The notes under the pieces are model-generated. The model was not told where the DNA came from and searched no databases. It saw only the letters and a list, made by a program, of their open reading frames with translations. The translations under genes and the position numbers were made by a program. This document shows positions 6,893-9,287 of a DNA stretch of 9,287 bases, one piece after another (positions within the stretch are counted from its first letter, which is position 1; the number at the start of each line of letters is the position of its first letter). Source of the stretch: an uncultured Pseudomonadota bacterium (GTDB taxonomy: Bacteria; Myxococcota_A; UBA9042; CAIXZC01); assembly GCA_937884235.1 (NCBI GenBank), contig CALGBT010000867.1:1-9287 (forward strand), in the 5' to 3' direction.

Positions 6893-6908
6893 TTAGCCTG
6901 CGGGCTAA
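6893..6908 (+). other. Hairpin in the gatD-glnA gap
   Basis: TTAGCC (6893-6898) pairs perfectly with GGCTAA (6903-6908) around a TGCG loop, right after the gatD stop and next to the glnA ribosome site, a run of eight G (6910-6917). There is no T-run, so it is not an intrinsic terminator. It could stabilise or punctuate the message, or affect access to the glnA ribosome site. Confidence 0.45.
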
Positions 6909-6909
6909 A

Positions 6910-6919
6910 GGGGGGGGAG
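6910..6919 (+). promoter_or_regulatory. G-rich ribosome binding site of glnA
   Basis: Eight consecutive G followed by AG run up to the glnA ATG at 6920. GGGAG-type pairing to 16S rRNA is possible, but the match ends directly at the start codon; a register within the G-run gives better spacing. The homopolymer may also be a site of slippage or of sequencing error. Confidence 0.5.
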
Positions 6920-8344
6920 ATGGATCTGGAAGGAGTCAAAAGGCTGATCGCAGAGCACGATATTAAGAACATCGATGTCAAGTACTCGGACCTCGTGGGC
7001 AACTGGTACCACATCGGTTTCCCTCCCGGTCGGCTGGAGAGCATGCTCGAGAGCGGGGTCTCCTTTGACGGCTCTAGTATTCCCGGGATGCGCTCCGTGG
7101 AATCCGGAGACATGGTCGTCATACCCGATGTCGAAACGGCGATGATCGACCCCTTCACCCGGCGCCCCACGCTGCGCATGCTCTCCTTCATCTGTGATGC
7201 CGACACGCGTATTGGTGTGGCCAAGGACGCCCGTAGCCTGGCCCGGCGAGCCCAGCAATACATGATGGAGACCGGAATCGCCGACCAGTCACTCTGGATC
7301 CCGGAGTTTGAGTTCTATCTCTTCAATGATGCGGAGATTCACAACAGCAAGCACAGCGCCGGCTACAAGTTCACATCTTCCGAAAACAAGGCAGAGTTGC
7401 CCTTTGGCTATCGCGACCGCGACGGCACCGCGGTGGCCAATCGCAAGGGCTATCACATCGACACGCCGTTTGATAAGTTCGCCTATGTTCGGCAGGAGAT
7501 GGTAGAGCATATCGAGAATATCGGTTGCCCCGTTCGCTATCACCACCACGAGGTTGGGCTCTCCGGGCAACAGGAAATCGAGACTGAGATGATCGATTTC
7601 AGCGTCATCGTTGACCGCATGATGTACATCAAGGACATTATTCATAATACGGCCTTGCGCAACGACCTGTCGGCCACTTTCATGCCCAAACCGCTCTACG
7701 ATGAGCCTGGCAATGGGATGCACTTTCACATCCAGCTGCGCAAGCAAGGTACCAACCTCTTCTTCCAACCGGGGGGGTACGCCGACCTGTCAGACACTGC
7801 ACTCTACTTCATCGGTGGTATCCTTAAGCATGGGCGTTCCCTGGCGGCCCTGACCAATCCCAGCACCAACTCATACAAGCGGCTGGTGCCTGGATTCGAG
7901 GCCCCGGTAAAGCTCTTCTTCGGGCTCTCCAACCGCAGCGCCGCGATTCGAATCCCCCGCTACGCCACTACGGCCGAGACGAAGCGAATCGAGTTTCGTA
8001 CCAGTGACGGCACCTGTAACTACTACTTCGCCATGTCCGCACTTCTGCTAGCGGGCCTCGACGGGATCAAACACCGGACGATGCCGACCAAAGAGAACGG
8101 TTATGGCCCGTTCGACGACAATATCTTCAACTGGAGCAAGGAGCAGAAGGACCAGTTGGTCTCGGTTCCTCTCAACCTTGAGGAGGCCCTCCTGGCGTTG
8201 GAAGAAGATCACGACTACCTGCTGGCGGGGGATGTCTTCTCACGGGAACTGCTGGAGACCTGGGTAGCGGAGAAGACCAAAGAAGTTGAGGCAGTGCGCA
8301 ATCGCCCCCATCCCTTCGAGATGAACCTGTACTACGGTCTCTAG
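6920..8344 (+). CDS. glnA: Glutamine synthetase, type I, without adenylylation tyrosine
   Basis: A 474-residue cytoplasmic enzyme that makes glutamine from glutamate, ammonia and ATP, and should form the usual dodecamer. The N-terminal beta-grasp domain ends with the active-site loop SFDGSSI (D50). In the catalytic domain PEFEF gives E129/E131, HHHEVGLSGQQEIE gives E211/E219, NGMHFH gives H268/H270, KRLVPGFEAPV gives R321, and RIEFRTSD gives E358/R360; all are the expected metal and substrate residues. Length fits the GSI-beta class. The place of the adenylylation motif NLYDLP is taken by NIFNWS (401-406), with Phe403 where the modified Tyr should be, so GlnE-type control is not possible there. 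It lies 27 bases after gatD, making a gatE-gatD-glnA unit in which it supplies GatD's substrate. It could be one of several GS copies in the genome. Confidence 0.95.
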   Translation: MDLEGVKRLIAEHDIKNIDVKYSDLVGNWYHIGFPPGRLESMLESGVSFDGSSIPGMRSVESGDMVVIPDVETAMIDPFTRRPTLRMLSFICDADTRIGVAKDARSLARRAQQYMMETGIADQSLWIPEFEFYLFNDAEIHNSKHSAGYKFTSSENKAELPFGYRDRDGTAVANRKGYHIDTPFDKFAYVRQEMVEHIENIGCPVRYHHHEVGLSGQQEIETEMIDFSVIVDRMMYIKDIIHNTALRNDLSATFMPKPLYDEPGNGMHFHIQLRKQGTNLFFQPGGYADLSDTALYFIGGILKHGRSLAALTNPSTNSYKRLVPGFEAPVKLFFGLSNRSAAIRIPRYATTAETKRIEFRTSDGTCNYYFAMSALLLAGLDGIKHRTMPTKENGYGPFDDNIFNWSKEQKDQLVSVPLNLEEALLALEEDHDYLLAGDVFSRELLETWVAEKTKEVEAVRNRPHPFEMNLYYGL

Positions 8345-8351
8345 GCAACCT
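8345..8351. other. Seven-base gap between convergent glnA and diguanylate cyclase genes
   Basis: Only 7 bases separate the two stop codons, and they hold no terminator. Transcription of each unit must therefore end inside, or run into, the other gene. Confidence 0.9.
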
Positions 8352-9263
8352 TCAGGGCACGTAGCGGACCACGCAATTACGCCCCTGGTCCTTGGCCCTG
8401 TAAAGGGCCTGGTCGGCCCGGTTGGCCAGCTCGCTGGCCAGGGTCTGTTCGTCAGGTATGACCGTAGCCAGCCCGATACTCAGCGTCACCATGGCACCGC
8501 CACTCACTGATTTGTTGGGAATCTTCAGTGCTTCAACTGCGGTTCGCATCCGCTCCGCAAGGATTCCCGCCCCGTCTTCATCTGTGCCATGGAGAATGGC
8601 GACGAACTCCTCACCGCCGAATCGGGCCACCAGATCCATGGGGCGATTGGCGCAGCCGTGCAAAGTGTTGGCAATACTCCGCAGACAATCGTCCCCGGCC
8701 AAGTGCCCGTAGCGGTCATTGTAGAGCTTGAACTTGTCAATGTCGGCAAAGCACAGCGAGAGCGGGAGACGCTCCCTGCTGGCCAGGCGCCAGCATCTGT
8801 CCAGGTGCTGTTCAAACTGCCGTCGATTGGGAATGCCAGTCAGTCCGTCTCGAAGTGACAGCGTTTCCAGGAGGTCCCGGTGTCGCTTCAACTCCACATG
8901 GGCTCTGACCCGGGCTCTGACGATTGGCATGCTGAACGGCTTGGTTATGTAGTCAACTGCCCCGATCTCCAGCCCATGGGTCTCATCTTCCTCGCGGTTC
9001 TTGGCCGTGACGAAGATAATTGGAGCAGATTTGGTCCAATCGTCAGCCTTCAGTCTTTCGCAGACTTCATAGCCGGACATGCCCGGCATCAAGATGTCGA
9101 GGAGAACGAGATCTGGTGGATCACCGGCCATGGCCAGTTCGATGGCCTCCTGCCCGCTGGTGGCGACAACGATTTCGTAGTCTGCGGCGAGGGCTTCGGC
9201 CAGTAGATGGATGTTCGCAGGCTGGTCATCGACGATGAGAATAGTTGGGTGCGCCTCTTCCAT
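8352..9263 (-). CDS. Response regulator with diguanylate cyclase output (REC-GGDEF)
   Basis: A 303-residue cytoplasmic regulator that should make cyclic di-GMP from two GTP when phosphorylated. The receiver domain (about 7-122) has D12/D13, phosphoacceptor D56 (LVLLDILMPG), switch Thr T86 (FVTAK) and K108 (YITKPF). The GGDEF domain (about 132-300) opens with DGLTGIPNRRQF, continues with FADIDKFKLYND and carries the active-site GGEEF at 216-220. An allosteric I-site RPMD (207-210) lies exactly five residues before GGEEF, so product feedback inhibition is expected. It resembles PleD/WspR-type proteins, with a single receiver as in WspR. The ATG at 9263 has GGAGGA (9269-9274 on the other strand) 5 bases ahead. 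It is convergent with glnA and its kinase partner is not in the window. All catalytic features are present, so it is probably active. Confidence 0.95.
   Translation of the reverse strand: MEEAHPTILIVDDQPANIHLLAEALAADYEIVVATSGQEAIELAMAGDPPDLVLLDILMPGMSGYEVCERLKADDWTKSAPIIFVTAKNREEDETHGLEIGAVDYITKPFSMPIVRARVRAHVELKRHRDLLETLSLRDGLTGIPNRRQFEQHLDRCWRLASRERLPLSLCFADIDKFKLYNDRYGHLAGDDCLRSIANTLHGCANRPMDLVARFGGEEFVAILHGTDEDGAGILAERMRTAVEALKIPNKSVSGGAMVTLSIGLATVIPDEQTLASELANRADQALYRAKDQGRNCVVRYVP
8394..8440. other. Two adjacent GC-rich hairpins within the 3' end of the diguanylate cyclase gene
   Basis: GGCCCT (8394-8399) pairs with AGGGCC (8404-8409) around GTAA, a GNRA-type loop in + strand RNA. TGGCCAG (8423-8429) pairs with CTGGCCA (8434-8440) around CTCG. 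Both stems are perfect and lie 50-95 bases beyond the glnA stop, so they could stop or protect the glnA message. No T-run follows on either strand. The sequence also codes for protein, so chance or codon bias may explain them. Confidence 0.35.
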
Positions 9264-9287
9264 GCTACTCCTCCGTTGCCAGGCAGC

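Noticed and set aside
6893..6917. Intrinsic terminator after gatD
   Set aside because: The stem is short and is followed by A and G residues rather than a T-run, and glnA starts immediately afterwards.

Overview
This GC-rich window comes from a bacterium. Three signalling proteins of bacterial type (a membrane histidine kinase, an OmpR/PhoB-type response regulator and a REC-GGDEF diguanylate cyclase) flank a block that would normally be read as archaeal: gatE and gatD, the two subunits of the Glu-tRNA(Gln) amidotransferase classically described as archaeal. No marker in the window fixes the phylum. The mix suggests a deep-branching or little-cultured bacterial lineage, which is an inference. 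Coding density is very high and no gap exceeds 300 bases.

Layout, + strand. (1) 1-1209: C-terminal part of a radical SAM protein, probably of the cobalamin-binding class, cut by the left edge. (2) 1237-2208 and 2208-2909: a histidine kinase and its response regulator, joined by a one-base TGATG overlap and only 27 bases behind the radical SAM gene, so the three probably form one operon. (3) 2910-3103: a 194-base gap with two mutually exclusive hairpins. (4) 3104-3451: a small single-domain cupin. (5) 3452-3572: a 121-base gap with a plausible sigma-70-like promoter, whose -35 box is overlapped by a GAACGC direct repeat of 11-base period. (6) 3573-8344: gatE, gatD and glnA. gatE and gatD overlap by 4 bases (ATGA); glnA follows after 27 bases containing a perfect small hairpin. 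On the - strand, 8352-9263 encodes the REC-GGDEF protein, convergent with glnA and only 7 bases away.

The central cluster makes biochemical sense. GatE activates and amidates Glu-tRNA(Gln), GatD releases ammonia from glutamine, and glutamine synthetase supplies that glutamine. All expected catalytic residues of GatD and the key motifs of GatE and GlnA are visible, so the cluster looks functional. GlnA lacks the adenylylation-site tyrosine: the NLYDLP-type motif reads NIFNWS. It therefore should not be regulated by GlnE-type adenylylation.

The best candidates for follow-up are the GatDE-GlnA cluster in a bacterial setting, the non-adenylylatable GlnA, and the control signals in front of gatE and glnA. 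I see no mobile element, CRISPR array, tRNA or rRNA.
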